A DNA stretch of 64,000 bases from Fontibacter flavus (GTDB taxonomy: Bacteria; Bacteroidota; Bacteroidia; Cytophagales; Cyclobacteriaceae). The notes beneath the pieces were generated by a model. It was not told the origin of the DNA, ran no database searches, and saw nothing but the letters and a program-made list of their open reading frames with translations. Within the stretch, counting starts at the first letter, position 1. Each line of letters starts with the position of its first letter. Made by a program: the position numbers and the translations under genes. The stretch spans positions 124,001 through 188,000 of the forward strand of contig NZ_JBHLWI010000009.1 of assembly GCF_042432905.1 (NCBI RefSeq), written 5' to 3'. This document shows, piece after piece, positions 7,995-16,617 of this stretch.

Positions 7995-8744
7995 ATGCGG
8001 CATATTTTGTTCACTTGCTTTTTGATATTGTTATGTCATTCCAAATTGAATGCTCAAGCACAGTTGATGACGGAAAGTTGGTGGGGACTGATGACTTCCG
8101 GTCAAATTGCCGATAAATGGTCACTTTGGTTGGATACCCATTATGTACCAGAACTTTTTCTCATTGGTAGAGGAGTTTTTACTTATCATACCGCCGATGA
8201 AAAATTTAATTTCACCGCTGGTTACGCCCATTTGCAGCTGACGACACCTTTTTCAGAAGGGGATTTAATCAGACCGGAAAGAAGACCTTGGGGGCAGGTG
8301 ATCATGAGGTTACCGAGTAGTCAAGGGTATAATGTCAGTTTCAGGTTCCGTTATGATGCCCGGTTTAGACAAAGCTTTGATGAACTTCAGTTGACCGATG
8401 GCCACGATTTCAACCATCGTCTTAGGTTCAATAATAGTATTCGGTATCAATTTAAAAGACTGGACAAGATAAAAACAGCATTATCTGCCAGTTTCGTGAA
8501 TGAAACATTGTTTACCTTAGGTCCTGATCGGGTGGATATTCCTTTTGAGCACAGGGTATTTTTGTTATTAGGAATTCAAAGGGGTGGAAGTACCCTTTCA
8601 CCAGGTTACCATATCCGCTTCCAGAATACTTCCACATCTCAGGTAAGGATAGTCCATGGTTTTGTATTATGGATTAATTTCAATTACCAATTCAAAAACC
8701 TGAGACGTCATTTCCTTCGGGAATTTCCAATAGACAAGATTTGA
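7995..8744 (+). CDS. DUF2490 outer-membrane protein
   Basis: A signal peptide (residues 1-20, ending in LNAQA) is followed by about 229 residues rich in alternating hydrophobic and aromatic strands, as expected of an outer-membrane beta-barrel. The opening TESWWGLMTSGQIADKWSLW and the later FRFRYDARF and HRLRFNNSIRYQF strands match the DUF2490 family, which is common in Bacteroidota. The function of the family is not established. It lies 79 bases after dctM with no strong hairpin between them, so cotranscription with the transporter is possible but not shown. Confidence 0.75.
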   Translation: MRHILFTCFLILLCHSKLNAQAQLMTESWWGLMTSGQIADKWSLWLDTHYVPELFLIGRGVFTYHTADEKFNFTAGYAHLQLTTPFSEGDLIRPERRPWGQVIMRLPSSQGYNVSFRFRYDARFRQSFDELQLTDGHDFNHRLRFNNSIRYQFKRLDKIKTALSASFVNETLFTLGPDRVDIPFEHRVFLLLGIQRGGSTLSPGYHIRFQNTSTSQVRIVHGFVLWINFNYQFKNLRRHFLREFPIDKI

Positions 8745-8787
8745 TTGGGATTTCTGAACTGATTCATGATTGATAATTATCGAGAAT

Positions 8788-9447
8788 TCAATATTGTTTA
8801 AGAATCCCTTCTTCCAACATTCTTTCTAAAACTACGGTAGAAAATTCCGAAGAGAATTGGTTAAGAGAAGAAGGGTTTAGCGTTTTGGATTGGGCTGACC
8901 AGATCAATAATTCTGATTTTGCGTCATAGAGGTTGATTTCGATGATATATTTGTTGTCTTCCACCACATAACCGGGAGTAGCCATCATAGGGTAGTGATA
9001 GATCCAATAGCCTCCAAATGTCCCTCTTCTTCCCCAGCTCCAACCTTGCATGATCATCGGGTTGTACATCATAGTACCTGGCACATACCTTTCCTCGCTC
9101 TGATGGTCGATCAAAGTCATCGTCAATATCCCATCGAAACCATTTTGAGATACGATCTCCATGATTTGTTCTTCATCCAGCTCAGATTTCTGCCAGATGG
9201 TAGGTTTGATTTTTTCGCTGCTGATTTCTGAGGAAATATTGAGAATTTTGAGCTTTTCTCTGAAATCATTTTCTACAGTCTGTCTAGCCTGTATATTGTC
9301 AACAATGGCAGCGATAAACAGGTTGTGATAGCCATCGATGCTTCTTTCCGGACTGGTCCAGGACCCTGTGATTTTTGTGGCAGGGGAACAAGCATAAAAT
9401 AATGCTAAAATGCCAACACTGATAATTGAAGTGAGTTGAAATTTCAT
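8788..9447 (-). CDS. Putative lipoprotein, DUF4136-like
   Basis: The 219-residue product starts at the ATG at 9447, because the lipoprotein signal MKFQLTSIISVGILALFYAC begins there; a longer frame up to 9516 adds a non-signal extension. Cys20 is the predicted lipidated residue. Downstream, TGSWTSPERSIDGYHNLFIAA and repeated references to a 'quasi-barrel' pattern of short strands resemble the DUF4136-type lipoproteins of Bacteroidota. A Gly/Trp/Tyr/Met-rich insertion (MYNPMIMQGWSWGRRG) occurs at about 132-150. The 3' end is convergent with the DUF2490 gene, 43 bases apart. Family match is approximate and no function is proposed. Confidence 0.6.
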   Translation of the reverse strand: MKFQLTSIISVGILALFYACSPATKITGSWTSPERSIDGYHNLFIAAIVDNIQARQTVENDFREKLKILNISSEISSEKIKPTIWQKSELDEEQIMEIVSQNGFDGILTMTLIDHQSEERYVPGTMMYNPMIMQGWSWGRRGTFGGYWIYHYPMMATPGYVVEDNKYIIEINLYDAKSELLIWSAQSKTLNPSSLNQFSSEFSTVVLERMLEEGILKQY

Positions 9448-9927
9448 TTTGTGTTCTTTTTTGGAAAAATGGATATAGAGTAGTGTTTCAATAGTTACTG
9501 ATAACTTACTGGTCAATTCAAAGATTTATTTTCCAGTTCCAAAGGCGAACTTCTAATAAAGATTAAGAAGATTTTTCCGATTAGGCAGGTACTTCTTCAA
9601 AGAGCAAATGCAACTTTTAGGTATATTTTTTTTTAGTGTTTAACTTGAGGTTTTAAGGGTTTAAACTCTATTAAATTTACGATACTTTGGCTAGCCATAC
9701 AAGGTAATTATCAGACATTTTAGTGAATTTAAGTCGAAATATTTTGACTTTCATAAGCCTATTTTACCAAGAAATTGTTTCAATATCTCATCTTTTATAG
9801 GGCAGTATTCTCCAGATATATACCTTCCTACTAAATCAGAATCAGGGCTACTGCAACTTTACAATTTCATATCCATGTTGTTTTGGTTAACTTGCTGGCA
9901 TCAAACCGATTTTACTTGATTGTTAGG
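9448..9927. other. 480-bp intergenic region upstream of glgP, with a 20-bp dyad
   Basis: No convincing gene or tRNA is seen. The region is the shared upstream space of the lipoprotein gene (minus) and glgP (plus). At 9731-9750 there is a near-perfect dyad, AAGTCGAAATATTTTGACTT, with one mismatched pair. Its position about 180 bases before glgP would suit an operator, but no partner copy was found. The rest is AT-rich without clear structure. Confidence 0.45.
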
Positions 9928-12483
9928 ATGAAAAAGAACGAATTGAATAAGGAAATGCAATCTGCACTCCAGGATAAGGGCCTGGATAAAAAAGAAGTTC
10001 AGAATGTGTTAGTTGAAGATGCACGTACAGGTCTGGATGTAGAAACGCTAAAAAAAGCGATATTGAATAACCTTTTTTATGTTCAGGGTAAGTATCCTGA
10101 AATCGCCACACGTAATGACTATTACATGGCTCTAGCCTATACTGTGAGGGACAGGCTTTTGCAGAGGTGGGTTGCATCTGTGAAGCAATATCTGGAAGGA
10201 AAGCATAGAATAGTATCCTATCTGTCGGCAGAATATCTTCTTGGTCCTCATTTGGGAAATAACCTTGTCAATCTTGGCATTTACAAAGAAGCAGAGCAGG
10301 CCCTTCATGAAATGGGACTAAATCTGGATTGGCTTATCGAAAAGGAGATAGAACCTGGTTTGGGAAATGGGGGGCTTGGTAGGTTGGCCGCCTGTTATAT
10401 GGACTCTCTTGCCACTTTGGAGGTTCCTGCTATCGGATATGGAATACGTTATCAGTTCGGGATTTTTGAGCAGGATATCCGTGATGGTTGGCAAGTAGAA
10501 GATACAGATAACTGGCTAAGAAGGGGTAACCCATGGGAAATTGCAAGGCGTGAAATCAGCTATGACATCAAACTCGGGGGCTATGTTCAGCATTATATGG
10601 ATAGGGACGGGAAATTCAGAACTATCTGGACCCCTGATCTGATTGTTAAAGGAGTTGCTTATGATACACCCATCGTAGGCTATAAAGTTAATACCACAAA
10701 TACCCTTAGACTTTGGAAATCAGAAGCGCCTAACTCTTTTGATTTTCAGTCTTTTAACTCTGGAGATTATAGCAACGCCGTAAATCAAAAGATTATTTGT
10801 GAAAATATCAGCAAAGTCCTTTATCCGAATGATGAAACCAGAAGTGGTAAGGTTCTAAGATTGCAGCAACAGTACTTTTTTGTTTCCTGCTCTTTACAGG
10901 ATATGATTGGTATTCATTTGAGGCAAGGAGAGCGTATTGAGGATTTTCAAACCACTTTTGCTGTTCAGCTAAATGACACTCACCCTGCGGTAGCTATTGC
11001 TGAAATGATGCGTTTACTGGTTGATGAATATGATTTGGAGTGGGTGGATGCCTGGAGAGTTACTACCAGAACATTTGCGTATACCAATCATACCTTGTTG
11101 CCTGAAGCACTGGAAAAATGGGATATGGAACTATTTGCGTCCGTTTTACCGCGTCACTTGGAAATCATACAGGAAATCAATAGAAGATTTTTGGATGAGG
11201 TGACTGTCAGAGTCTATGGAGATCAGGAAAAAATCAGCAGCTTATCCATCATCGGTGAAGGTCCAAGGAGGTATATCAAAATGGCCAACCTTGCATGTGC
11301 TGGTAGTTTCGCCATCAATGGTGTGGCAGCGCTGCATACAGAGCTCCTAAAGCAAACTGTACTCAAAGATTGGTATGCGCTATCACCTGAGAAATTCAGC
11401 AACAAAACGAATGGTGTCACCCCTAGAAGGTGGATGGTTCTCAGTAATCCTAAACTTACTGAGCTGATCAGTAGCAAAATTGGAGAAAATTGGATCAAGC
11501 ATCTGGATGAACTGAAAAATTTGGAAAAATTTGCCGATGATCCTGAGTTTCTTCAACAATGGATGGATGTCAAATTGGAAATGAAAACCCAATTGGCTCA
11601 AAGAATTGTGAATAGGACAAATATCAAAGTTGACCCAGAGTCAATTTTTGACATCCAAGTGAAAAGGATCCATGAATACAAGCGTCAGCATTTGAATATC
11701 CTGCATGTCATTACGCTCTATAATAGGATTAAGCAGAACCCTGAAGCGGAAATTGTTCCAAGGACATTTGTTTTTGCAGGTAAAGCTGCTCCTGGCTATA
11801 AGCAGGCCAAATTAATCATCAAATTGATCAATTCGGTAGGAGAAATTGTAAATAAGGATCCAGATGTAAAGGGAAGGCTGAAAGTGGTGTTTTATCCAAA
11901 TTATAATGTCACCAATGCCCAAAAGATCTATCCAGCAGCAGATTTATCTGAACAGATTTCCACAGCAGGTAAGGAAGCTTCAGGTACAGGGAATATGAAG
12001 TTATCTTTGAACGGCGCATTGACTATCGGTACCTTAGATGGTGCCAATGTGGAAATCAGGGAATGCGTAGGAGAGGAGAACTTTTTCCTTTTTGGATTGA
12101 CTGCGGAAGAGGTAGAAAACACGAAATCGGATGGGTATAATCCGTTTCATTTTTATGAAAACAACCCAAATTTGAAGCTTGCTTTGGATCAAATATCGAA
12201 TGGGTATTTTTCTCATTTGGATGATACGATATTCAAAGATTTGATCAATTCATTGCTTTATGACGATCAATTTATGGTATTGGCAGATTATCAGTCATAT
12301 GTGGATTGTCAAGATCAGGTGGCAGAGGCTTTTAAAGACAAGGTTAAATGGGCCAGGATGTCTATTCTCAATGTAGCCAGAATGGGTAAATTTTCCAGTG
12401 ATAGGAGTATACGTGAGTATTGCGATGAAATCTGGAAAGTAAAATCTGTTCCGGTTACACTTAACGGTACATCCAGTAAATAA
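9928..12483 (+). CDS. glgP: Glycogen (alpha-glucan) phosphorylase
   Basis: The enzyme releases glucose-1-phosphate from storage glucan by phosphorolysis using pyridoxal phosphate. From the ATG at 9928 the protein has 851 residues, typical of the GT35 long form; an in-frame ATG at 9883 would add 15 residues that do not resemble the family. The PLP lysine is Lys691 in the signature EASGTGNMKLSLNGALT. Other conserved blocks are SAEYLLG, EPGLGNGGLGRLAACYMDS, NDTHPAVAIAEMMR, TNGVTPRRW and VKRIHEYKRQHLN. It is transcribed alone and ends in a strong terminator. No glycogen synthase or branching enzyme is nearby, so it probably works on glycogen made by genes elsewhere. Confidence 0.95.
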   Translation: MKKNELNKEMQSALQDKGLDKKEVQNVLVEDARTGLDVETLKKAILNNLFYVQGKYPEIATRNDYYMALAYTVRDRLLQRWVASVKQYLEGKHRIVSYLSAEYLLGPHLGNNLVNLGIYKEAEQALHEMGLNLDWLIEKEIEPGLGNGGLGRLAACYMDSLATLEVPAIGYGIRYQFGIFEQDIRDGWQVEDTDNWLRRGNPWEIARREISYDIKLGGYVQHYMDRDGKFRTIWTPDLIVKGVAYDTPIVGYKVNTTNTLRLWKSEAPNSFDFQSFNSGDYSNAVNQKIICENISKVLYPNDETRSGKVLRLQQQYFFVSCSLQDMIGIHLRQGERIEDFQTTFAVQLNDTHPAVAIAEMMRLLVDEYDLEWVDAWRVTTRTFAYTNHTLLPEALEKWDMELFASVLPRHLEIIQEINRRFLDEVTVRVYGDQEKISSLSIIGEGPRRYIKMANLACAGSFAINGVAALHTELLKQTVLKDWYALSPEKFSNKTNGVTPRRWMVLSNPKLTELISSKIGENWIKHLDELKNLEKFADDPEFLQQWMDVKLEMKTQLAQRIVNRTNIKVDPESIFDIQVKRIHEYKRQHLNILHVITLYNRIKQNPEAEIVPRTFVFAGKAAPGYKQAKLIIKLINSVGEIVNKDPDVKGRLKVVFYPNYNVTNAQKIYPAADLSEQISTAGKEASGTGNMKLSLNGALTIGTLDGANVEIRECVGEENFFLFGLTAEEVENTKSDGYNPFHFYENNPNLKLALDQISNGYFSHLDDTIFKDLINSLLYDDQFMVLADYQSYVDCQDQVAEAFKDKVKWARMSILNVARMGKFSSDRSIREYCDEIWKVKSVPVTLNGTSSK

Positions 12484-12511
12484 CTTATGCAGTTTTAGGT
12501 GTTATTAAGAC

Positions 12512-12549
12512 GAGGCTGTCTCATAAATTTGGACAGCCTCTTTTTTATT
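12512..12549 (+). terminator. Terminator after glgP
   Basis: GAGGCTGTC (12512-12520) pairs perfectly with GACAGCCTC (12532-12540) around an 11-base loop and is followed by TTTTTTATT. It shares the GAGGCTG stem with the hairpin at 19722-19751. Confidence 0.9.
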
Positions 12550-12627
12550 CGGTCAGGTATCTGAATCAAATTCCTTAAAGCCAAATCTCAGAGATTTCAT
12601 ATGACTTATGGCACAACCTCTTTTTGT

Positions 12628-13113
12628 TCAAAACAGATCAAGAATTTTGTACTCTTGGTCTTTGAATGAGAATTTATCTCCTTTTCTTTTTCCTTTCATT
12701 TCCTGAAAGAGTGGGCTTTCGGTTGACAATCCGAAAATCTTGATGCCTTCGACTTCAAATTGTTCTATACTGGCCGAAACAAAGAAATTCATTTTATCTG
12801 TGACCACGACAGAACCTAAAATCACCTCGTCATGGATATCTTCAATTCCTGGTAACATATTGTTCAATAAGGTCATTTCATCATTGGCAAAGCTCACCTG
12901 ATTACCGATAAGATTGGCTTTTTGGATCTGTTCAGTTTTAAATCCCTGAAGGGACATATCGGATTCATCTTCATTGATTATTTCTTCATTGCCAAGTAGC
13001 TCTTTGATGCTATTTTGCAAATCATCAATTACTGATTGATGTTTTTTGATGCTGGCTTCCAGTAGTTTTCTTTTGAATTCCGCATGTTCGACTTTAAATA
13101 TTTTCGTCTTCAT
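12628..13113 (-). CDS. GreA/GreB-family transcription factor-like protein
   Basis: The 161-residue protein has the Gre layout: an N-terminal helical hairpin (about 7-85) and a C-terminal FKBP-like domain ending in ESPLFQEMKGKRKGDKFSF. Gre factors enter the RNA polymerase secondary channel and stimulate cleavage of backtracked RNA through acidic residues at the hairpin tip. Here the tip region at about 43-52 is acidic (E43, E44, E48, D49, E50, D52), consistent with such activity. It is shorter and more divergent than housekeeping GreA, so it may be a Gre-like competitor (Rnk/Gfh type). It is the last gene of a probable three-gene minus-strand operon with a phosphoribosyltransferase and a hydrolase. 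Confidence 0.75.
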   Translation of the reverse strand: MKTKIFKVEHAEFKRKLLEASIKKHQSVIDDLQNSIKELLGNEEIINEDESDMSLQGFKTEQIQKANLIGNQVSFANDEMTLLNNMLPGIEDIHDEVILGSVVVTDKMNFFVSASIEQFEVEGIKIFGLSTESPLFQEMKGKRKGDKFSFKDQEYKILDLF

Positions 13114-13161
13114 AGTAGGATTGATTTAAGAATGGATAAACCTGTCGTTATTTTTTTTCTG

Positions 13162-13800
13162 TTAGTTGGACTTTTCTTTTTCCCATTTTTCCAAAAATGA
13201 GATTGTTTCTTCATCTGAGAGATTATAAAAGTTATCATAAACTTGAGAAACAGCTCTATACTCAATAGGTGTTTCCAGAATGATTACATCATCCACCATT
13301 TTAAGCAGTTTTTGGTGCATGCCTTGACCAGCTACCGGTGCAGCTACCACGATTTTTTTAGCATGTTTGTTTTTACAAAACATAATCGTCGCAAAAAGGG
13401 TAGCTCCAGTGGCAATACCATCATCTACAAGGATTACTAGACGGTCTTTTACTTCCGGAAAAGAGGCTCCTTTTCTAAACTGCTGTATCCTTCTTTTGAT
13501 TTCTGTTTTTTGTTCTACAATGATATTTTGGATTTCTTCCTTCGAAACCTCTTCCGATCCAATGGAACTCAAATAGATACTGCCATCTTCTGCAATAGCA
13601 CCAATAGCATACTCCGGATTCTGTGGGTGACCTATTTTCCGTGTGATTACCAGGGACATCTCTGCTTTCAGATGCTTTGCTACATAATAAGCTGTTTCTA
13701 CCCCACCACGTGGAATGCCGATAATCAGGGGAGCCTGGTCTCTGAATTTTTCCAGACTATGACCTAGTTGAATGGCTGCATCTTTCCGATCTTTGAACAT
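13162..13800 (-). CDS. Phosphoribosyltransferase-family protein
   Basis: The 212-residue protein has a type I PRTase fold. The PRPP-binding loop is LVILVDDGIATGATLFATI at about 120-138, with the two adjacent acidic residues and the GATL turn. An earlier segment, PLIIGIPRGGVETAYYVA, carries the pyrophosphate loop, and TRKIGHPQNPEYAIGAIAEDG is characteristic of a stand-alone subfamily with no assigned substrate. In some bacteria this subfamily is fused to an alpha/beta hydrolase; here the hydrolase is encoded separately 24 bases upstream in the same direction. The substrate base is unknown. Confidence 0.85.
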   Translation of the reverse strand: MFKDRKDAAIQLGHSLEKFRDQAPLIIGIPRGGVETAYYVAKHLKAEMSLVITRKIGHPQNPEYAIGAIAEDGSIYLSSIGSEEVSKEEIQNIIVEQKTEIKRRIQQFRKGASFPEVKDRLVILVDDGIATGATLFATIMFCKNKHAKKIVVAAPVAGQGMHQKLLKMVDDVIILETPIEYRAVSQVYDNFYNLSDEETISFLEKWEKEKSN

Positions 13801-13824
13801 GGCTAATGGATTTATAGGATCTAT

Positions 13825-14496
13825 TTAAACTTTACGCATAGTCAATGATTGATTTGGAGTCTGTTTTTGGCTAATGAGGAATTTTTGAAACCATTCTCCT
13901 GATATCTGTGAGATAAGTTCTAATTTTCCCGGCTCTTCAAATAAATGAGTAGCCCCTTCAATTATTTTTATTTCCTTTTCTGCAGGTATTTTTTCAAATG
14001 CTATCTGATTTAGCTCCTTTACCTCAGTGTCTAGATCACCTACGATTAAAAGAGTAGGGGCTTTGACTTTTTGGAGTACATGTAAAGCTAGGTCTGGCCT
14101 ACCTCCGCGAGAAACGACAGCTTTTATTTTGTCCTGCAACTTGCTTGCCGCTATCAATGCAGATGCAGCTCCTGTACTTGAACCAAAATAGGCACAAGGT
14201 ATCTTGGCCAATGATGGCACGTTGATCAAAAAATTAGTGACTTTTATTAATCGCTCTGATAATAAAGGAATATCAAACCTGAGCTGATAATCAGAATCTT
14301 CTTCTTTGGTCAAGAGGTCAAAAAGGAAAGTCCCAAATCCCAGTTTGTTAAGGTACTGGGCCACCAGATTATTTCTTGGGCTGAATCTGCTACTGCCACT
14401 GCCGTGACTGAAAATGATAATGCCTTTAGGATTTTCCGGTAAGGATAAATCACCATCAAGCAAGACATTATCCACTTTGATTTTTAAATGTTCCAT
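13825..14496 (-). CDS. Alpha/beta hydrolase, dienelactone-hydrolase-like
   Basis: This 223-residue cytoplasmic hydrolase has the nucleophile elbow in CAYFGSSTGAASALIAA (Ser in GSSTG), an oxyanion-hole segment FSHGSGSSRFSPRN near residue 30, an acid in VGDLDTEV, and the histidine in EGATHLFEEPG. This is a complete catalytic triad. It is the first gene of the hydrolase-PRTase-GreA-like run, with gaps of 24 and 48 bases. The natural ester or lactone substrate is not predictable. Its link to the PRTase is the same pairing seen as a single fused protein in other phyla, from memory including a Mycobacterium tuberculosis hypoxia-regulon protein. Confidence 0.82.
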   Translation of the reverse strand: MEHLKIKVDNVLLDGDLSLPENPKGIIIFSHGSGSSRFSPRNNLVAQYLNKLGFGTFLFDLLTKEEDSDYQLRFDIPLLSERLIKVTNFLINVPSLAKIPCAYFGSSTGAASALIAASKLQDKIKAVVSRGGRPDLALHVLQKVKAPTLLIVGDLDTEVKELNQIAFEKIPAEKEIKIIEGATHLFEEPGKLELISQISGEWFQKFLISQKQTPNQSLTMRKV

Positions 14497-14802
14497 CCTT
14501 ATACCCTTTCATTTATAAATCTTAAAAATTACAGATAATCAATACTTTAAATATACCTATTTAAACCCTGATATTTTATGACTTTTGTTACTTTTCAAAT
14601 ATTTTTTTGCGTAATTCTACCGAAGACAAATTCTATCTTAAAGCAGTTTTTCTTTTGGCTAAAAACTTTCTGAATGCGCATATAAGACGGGTTTCTGATG
14701 TTTGCTTGAAAATTTTTTTATCTAATCAAATCAAGAAATAGATAAAAAAAACCATGGCAGATGCCATGGGCTTGTTCTTGTAAAGCGGAAATCTTTTTTG
14801 GA
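14497..14802. other. 306-bp intergenic region, promoter side of the hydrolase operon
   Basis: Apart from the helicase terminator at 14743-14770, nothing structured is seen. The region must contain the promoter of the minus-strand hydrolase-PRTase-Gre operon; no clear TAnnTTTG element was found. Confidence 0.4.
14743..14770 (-). terminator. Terminator after the DEAD-box helicase
   Basis: Read on the minus strand, CCATGGCA and TGCCATGG (14752-14769) form a perfect 8-bp stem, followed by eight T residues (14744-14751). Confidence 0.85.
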
Positions 14803-16152
14803 TCAATTATCCTTGATCACGTTGCTTCTTTTTCCATATTTTGAAGGGGAGGATTTAGTTTCCGTCATTTTATCTCTGGACTCTGTTCTCGGTTGACTTT
14901 TAGTCTCCTTGTTTTCCAAATTTTCCTTTTTTGGGGGGAATTTCTTCTTGTTTCCAGAACCCTTATTGTTTTTCTTAAATGATGGTTTATTGCTGCTTCT
15001 TCCCTTTGAAGTTCCGTATTCTGGTCCTTTTTCAAAACCATCGGGAAGAGGGAGCTTGGTGATTTCCATGCCTATCAGTTCTTCAATTCTTTTGAATTTA
15101 TACTGGTCTTTTTCATTAATAAATGTAATGGCTTCACCTTTACTATCTGCTCTGGCAGTTCTTCCTACACGGTGTACATAATCTTCAGGATCATTTGGCG
15201 TATCAAAGTTGATGACGAGTTCAATCCCGACTACATCAATACCTCTGGAAATGATATCAGTGCCAATCAGTATTTTAAGGGATTTGTTCTTGAATCTTGA
15301 CATGATTTCCTCCCGCTCAGCTTGTTCAAGGTCGGAGTGAAATGCTTCAATTTCAAAACTCTTTTTGAGGGATTTGTACAGACTCTTCACTTTTTCCTTT
15401 GTCGAAGCAAAAATGATCACTGCTTCATAATCCTTTTGGTTCAGCACATGTTTCACCAATTCTTCTTTTTGGGAATCATAGGCCAAATATGCCGCTTGGG
15501 TAACACCTTCAGCAGTCTTGCCTAAGGCCAGACTTATTTCTTCCGGATTATTGAGCAGTTGCTTAGAAAACTGACGGATTTTAGGAGGCATCGTAGCGGA
15601 AAAGAGGATAGTCTGTCTATCCTTTGGCAGGTAATTGACTATTTTCAGGATATCATCCGAAAATCCCATATCCAACATTCGATCTGCTTCGTCAAGGATC
15701 AGGTGTTTGATGTTGTCAAACTTAATCTTACCTCCTTGAAGCAATGCGATTAATCTTCCTGGAGTGGCAACAATGATTTCAGCTCCGGTTTCCAAGGCTT
15801 TCTTTTGCTGCTCCCACACGATACCGTCTCCGCCGCCATAGACTGGAATTGAACTAATTCCAAGAAAATAGGCAAATCCCTGTATCTGCTGGTCGATTTG
15901 TTGAGCCAATTCACGGGTAGGAGCAAGGATTAGGGTGTCCAGTCCAGATGACCCTGACGCTGCAATTTTATGTAGTATTGGTAATACAAATGCTGCTGTT
16001 TTTCCTGTCCCTGTCTGGGCGCAGGCAATCAGATCCTTTCCTTCCATAATTACGGGAATGGCCGATTCTTGTATAGGGGTTGGTTTTTCGAACCCCATGG
16101 CATCTAAACCTTCTTTGAGGCCAGATTCAAAATTAAATTGATCAAAATTCAA
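14803..16152 (-). CDS. DEAD-box RNA helicase, RhlE-like
   Basis: An ATP-dependent RNA helicase of about 449 residues with all core motifs: AQTGTGKT (Walker A), PTRELAQQI, ATPGRL, DEAD, SATMP and VHRVGRTAR. The last 75 or so residues are a basic, Ser/Lys/Asn-rich tail, typical of RhlE-type proteins that act in ribosome assembly or cold adaptation. I prefer the TTG at 16152 as the start: it gives NFDQFNFESGL, which is how the family begins. The upstream ATG at 16185 would add an unrelated hydrophobic stretch and overlap the DoxX-like gene by 22 bases. With the TTG start the two genes are 11 bases apart and likely cotranscribed. Confidence 0.9.
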   Translation of the reverse strand: MNFDQFNFESGLKEGLDAMGFEKPTPIQESAIPVIMEGKDLIACAQTGTGKTAAFVLPILHKIAASGSSGLDTLILAPTRELAQQIDQQIQGFAYFLGISSIPVYGGGDGIVWEQQKKALETGAEIIVATPGRLIALLQGGKIKFDNIKHLILDEADRMLDMGFSDDILKIVNYLPKDRQTILFSATMPPKIRQFSKQLLNNPEEISLALGKTAEGVTQAAYLAYDSQKEELVKHVLNQKDYEAVIIFASTKEKVKSLYKSLKKSFEIEAFHSDLEQAEREEIMSRFKNKSLKILIGTDIISRGIDVVGIELVINFDTPNDPEDYVHRVGRTARADSKGEAITFINEKDQYKFKRIEELIGMEITKLPLPDGFEKGPEYGTSKGRSSNKPSFKKNNKGSGNKKKFPPKKENLENKETKSQPRTESRDKMTETKSSPSKYGKRSNVIKDN

Positions 16153-16163
16153 TGCGATAACGA

Positions 16164-16508
16164 TTAAATGTAAACATATGCCCATGCAATAAGGGCGAAT
16201 TGAAGTGGTAATCTAAGCAAAAGCATCCATTTGGGAATTCCCTTGGATCCTTTTTGGTACATATAAATATTGGCAGGAAAAACAGCCAAAAGAAGTAAAA
16301 TTATACAAATGGCTGAAAATGACCTTGTTGATTCAAATAACAATCCAACACCAAAAATAATTTCAAATGCACCGGTAATTAAATTGAGCAGCTCTGGTTT
16401 CGGGAAATATTTCGGAATTATTTTAATGTAAATTTTCGGTTTAAGGAAATGCATGACACCTGCAGCAATGTAGAAAATGCTCATCAGGTAAAGAAAAAAT
16501 AAGTACAT
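16164..16508 (-). CDS. DoxX-like small membrane protein
   Basis: The 114-residue protein has four predicted membrane helices (about 3-18, 41-58, 66-82, 92-112) and the DoxX/MauE-like pattern: FYIAAGVMHFLKPKIYIKIIP followed by LNLITGAFEIIFGVGLL. Members are membrane proteins of uncertain role, some in thiol or redox metabolism. It lies directly upstream of the helicase gene in the same direction. Confidence 0.75.
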   Translation of the reverse strand: MYLFFLYLMSIFYIAAGVMHFLKPKIYIKIIPKYFPKPELLNLITGAFEIIFGVGLLFESTRSFSAICIILLLLAVFPANIYMYQKGSKGIPKWMLLLRLPLQFALIAWAYVYI

Positions 16509-16617
16509 CGGTTTTTATCGGATTTGAAAATCAATAAGTATATTACAGAATAAAAATAAGACAAAATTTCATAACAAAAGCCAAGTTTTAAGCATTTAAT
16601 TTGAATACGGTAGATTT

